A DNA stretch of 6,521 bases, taken from the NCBI GenBank assembly GCA_023700785.1, contig JAMPYH010000155.1, positions 1 to 6,521 of the forward strand. The letters are read 5' to 3'. Made by a program: the position numbers and the translations under genes. Below are positions 5,164 to 6,521 of the stretch, piece by piece. A model generated the notes under the pieces. It saw only the letters and a list, made by a program, of their open reading frames with translations. It searched no databases and was not told where the DNA came from. Within the stretch, counting starts at the first letter, position 1; the number at the start of each line of letters is the position of its first letter. Origin of the DNA: Candidatus Zixiibacteriota bacterium. GTDB lineage: Bacteria; Zixibacteria; MSB-5A5; GN15; FEB-12.

Positions 5164-6048
5164 ATGTTTGTGAAGCGAATCACCAGCAATTCCATGGTTA
5201 TCGGGGCGCCGGCCAAAGTGAATCTCTTCCTTGAAGTTCTCAAGAAGAGACCGGATGGCTACCACGACATCAATTCGCTATTTCAGGCAGTGTCGCTCTT
5301 CGATCGGATCACGTTCGCCTTGGCCGACCATGCCGGGATCGTTATTCGTTCAAGCAACCAAGATATTGGCATTCAAGAAAATAACTTAGTAACCAAAGCA
5401 TGGCGGCTGCTGGAGACGAAGTTTGGGCTGAGCCAGGGACTTGATGTTCAACTCGAGAAGAACATACCGGTTGGCGGCGGACTTGGAGGCGGGTCGGCCG
5501 ACGCCGCCGCGACACTACTGGCGGGAAACCTGCTGCTTGATCTCGGGTTAAGTGAGATGGATCTTCGAGTACTGGCGAGCCAGATCGGATCTGATGTTCC
5601 GTTCTTTTTTACTGGCGGACAAGCGGTTGCGACAGGCCGAGGAGAACTTCTGGAGGAGACTGAACTCCCCCAGGACTACTGGATCCTGTTGGTAACTCCT
5701 CCGTTGATGCTCTCCACCGCGGCCAGCTACGCTGGACTCAATTTGACCTTGACGGAGTCGAAGAATCCCTTTAAGTTAGGCGTCTGCCGGACGGCGCTGG
5801 AGCTGTTTGATCAGCTTCGACTGTCCGGCAACGACTTTGAAGGACAACATCGGATTAGCTATCCGGTCCTCGCACGGATCGCGGAGTCTTTGTCACGCAA
5901 CGGTGCGTTGCTCGTGCGCATGTCCGGTTCAGGTTCATCGATGTTCGGCCTCTTTGAAGCAGCGCCTGAATTAGACAACGGTCTGTTCGCGAGTGAGCCT
6001 GACTGGCTGGTGCATCTGGTCCGCCCGGTTCAGTTACCTCGCTGGTGA
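5164..6048 (+). CDS. ispE: 4-diphosphocytidyl-2-C-methyl-D-erythritol kinase (IspE)
   Basis: A cytosolic GHMP-family kinase that uses ATP to phosphorylate CDP-methylerythritol in the MEP route to isoprenoid precursors. From the chosen start it has 294 residues. Marks: APAKVNLFLEVLKKRPDGYH with the substrate-site Lys18; the glycine-rich ATP loop PVGGGLGGGSADAA (102-115); SDVPFF with catalytic Asp144; and the C-terminal GHMP motif MSGSGSSMFGLF (253-264). The start is uncertain. ATG 5164 has AAGGA 13 nt upstream, a long spacing. ATG 5194 would give 284 residues, nearer the E. coli length, but lacks a clear site. A GTG at 5113 lies in a small hairpin region without a ribosome site and seems too early. 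It diverges from acnA and is followed 22 nt later by spoVG, so the two are likely an operon. Confidence 0.95.
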   Translation: MFVKRITSNSMVIGAPAKVNLFLEVLKKRPDGYHDINSLFQAVSLFDRITFALADHAGIVIRSSNQDIGIQENNLVTKAWRLLETKFGLSQGLDVQLEKNIPVGGGLGGGSADAAATLLAGNLLLDLGLSEMDLRVLASQIGSDVPFFFTGGQAVATGRGELLEETELPQDYWILLVTPPLMLSTAASYAGLNLTLTESKNPFKLGVCRTALELFDQLRLSGNDFEGQHRISYPVLARIAESLSRNGALLVRMSGSGSSMFGLFEAAPELDNGLFASEPDWLVHLVRPVQLPRW

Positions 6049-6059
6049 CAGCTCTACGC

Positions 6060-6065
6060 GGGAGG
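6060..6065 (+). promoter_or_regulatory. Ribosome-binding site that decides the spoVG GTG start
   Basis: GGGAGG lies 5 nt before the GTG at 6071. The strong site, and the agreement of the following residues with the SpoVG N-terminus, select this GTG over an in-frame ATG at 5993 that lies inside ispE. Confidence 0.8.
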
Positions 6066-6070
6066 GTGCC

Positions 6071-6346
6071 GTGCAGATTACCGAAGTTCGTGTGACGCTG
6101 CGCAACGAAGACAAACTCCGCGGTTTCGCGAACGTTACGTTCGACGGCGAGTTCGTTGTGCGGGGCATGAAGATCATTCAAGGGAATGAAGGATTCTTCA
6201 TTTCCATGCCAAGCCGGAAACGCCCGGATGGCACGCATCAGGATGTCGCTCATCCGGTGACGGCCGACCTGCGTCGACGTATCGAAGAACAGGTCCTCAA
6301 GGCGTACCATAAAGAGCTGGAGCGCCAAAACCGTTCGCAAGGATGA
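6071..6346 (+). CDS. spoVG: SpoVG family nucleic-acid-binding regulator
   Basis: A complete 91-residue protein starting at GTG. SpoVG proteins are small site-specific DNA/RNA-binding regulators. In Bacillus SpoVG affects septum formation during sporulation, but the family is widespread in non-sporulating bacteria, so its presence does not prove sporulation. The family core is complete: QITEVRV at the N-terminus, FDGEFVVRGMKIIQGNEGFF (24-43), and MPSRKRPDGTHQDVAHPV (46-63) with the basic residues of the nucleic-acid-binding region. A C-terminal helix rich in Arg, Lys and Glu follows. The protein is slightly shorter than Bacillus SpoVG (97 residues) and lacks its acidic tail. It lies 22 nt after ispE and 12 nt before a tRNA gene, so it is probably part of one transcription unit with ispE. 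ispE-spoVG proximity is known in other bacteria. Confidence 0.95.
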   Translation: MQITEVRVTLRNEDKLRGFANVTFDGEFVVRGMKIIQGNEGFFISMPSRKRPDGTHQDVAHPVTADLRRRIEEQVLKAYHKELERQNRSQG

Positions 6347-6358
6347 CTCAAGCAATGG

Positions 6359-6433
6359 TGGGGCGTCGACAAGTGGTAAGTCACCAGCCTTTGGAGCTGG
6401 CATTCCCTGGTTCGAATCCAGGCGCCCCAGCCA
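6359..6433 (+). tRNA. trnQ: tRNA-Gln (anticodon UUG), CCA encoded
   Basis: A full cloverleaf of 75 nt. The acceptor stem TGGGGCG (6359-6365) pairs with CGCCCCA (6423-6429), followed by discriminator G and encoded CCA. The D arm is GAC/GTC (6368-6370, 6380-6382). The anticodon stem CCAGC/GCTGG (6384-6388, 6396-6400) carries loop CTTTGGA with TTG at 6391-6393. The T arm is CCTGG/CCAGG with TTCGAAT. The U1-A72 pair and G73 are glutamine identity features. It begins 12 nt after the spoVG stop, too close for a usual own promoter in the gap, so it is probably cut out of the ispE-spoVG transcript. Confidence 0.97.
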
Positions 6434-6450
6434 TATAGACTGACGATCAT

Positions 6451-6469
6451 TCTCGCGATGAGCGCGGGA
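6451..6469 (+). other. Hairpin after the tRNA
   Basis: TCTCGCG (6451-6457) can pair with CGCGGGA (6463-6469) around ATGAG, with one T-G wobble. No T-run follows, so it is not a standard terminator; it may be an mRNA leader or tRNA-trailer structure, or chance. Confidence 0.3.
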
Positions 6470-6499
6470 TCGAAGATAAAGTTGATCGAGTAGAGAGAC

Positions 6500-6521
6500 A
6501 TGATCATTCGTAGCGAGATCA
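6500..6521 (+). CDS. Possible first codons of the next gene (runs off the window)
   Basis: An ATG at 6500 is preceded by the purine-rich GAGTAGAGAGAC, which could serve as a ribosome-binding site, and gives MIIRSEI before the window ends. Seven residues cannot identify a family. In several bacteria the gene after ispE/spoVG and tRNA-Gln is prs (ribose-phosphate pyrophosphokinase); that is context only, not evidence from these residues. Confidence 0.3.

Noticed and set aside
5993..6070. Longer SpoVG starting at the ATG at 5993
   Set aside because: The extra 26 residues are the ispE 3' end in another frame, and a strong ribosome site precedes the GTG at 6071, where family similarity begins.
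5855..6403. 182-residue minus-strand frame
   Set aside because: It is antisense to the ispE end, spoVG and part of the tRNA, all strongly supported on the plus strand.

Overview
This is a bacterial chromosomal segment of mid-50s GC by eye. It carries conserved housekeeping genes plus one small REP/RAYT mobile module. SpoVG, an AcnA-type aconitase, a mycobacterial-type class II fructose-bisphosphate aldolase and an ispE-spoVG-tRNA-Gln order fit several deep-branching lineages (deltaproteobacterial, Firmicutes-like or FCB/candidate-phylum bacteria). The RAYT style, with a CxDHNCR stretch and a YCHxNPVRRGLV stretch, is one I associate with environmental or candidate-phylum genomes. I would not name a phylum from this window alone.

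Left part (1-1213). The end of an unrecognised plus-strand gene enters from the left and its frame runs on through four head-to-tail copies of a 34-bp palindromic repeat (124-299). A spacer with a GC hairpin and a 27-nt perfect palindrome follows, then a fifth repeat copy (462-495). Next is a complete REP-associated tyrosine transposase (510-1043), whose stop codon lies inside a sixth copy in the opposite orientation. A seventh copy, also inverted, lies at 1128-1159. The transposase is therefore bracketed by inverted sets of the hairpin it presumably recognises.

Middle part (1214-5035). On the minus strand, acnA (aconitase) and fba (class II aldolase) lie in tandem 43 nt apart and are probably one transcription unit. 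It starts from a clear sigma70-type promoter at 5007-5035. The promoter and a strong GAGGAG site fix the acnA start at 4964, which gives an 892-residue protein. The unit joins the TCA cycle to lower glycolysis/gluconeogenesis.

Right part (5036-6521). Diverging from acnA are ispE (MEP-pathway kinase) and, 22 nt later, spoVG (small RNA/DNA-binding regulator). A tRNA-Gln(UUG) begins 12 nt after the spoVG stop. A possible start codon at 6500 may open the next gene. In many bacteria the gene after this set is prs, but too little is visible here to say so.

No CRISPR array, phage, toxin or defence gene is visible. The only accessory element is the REP/RAYT module.
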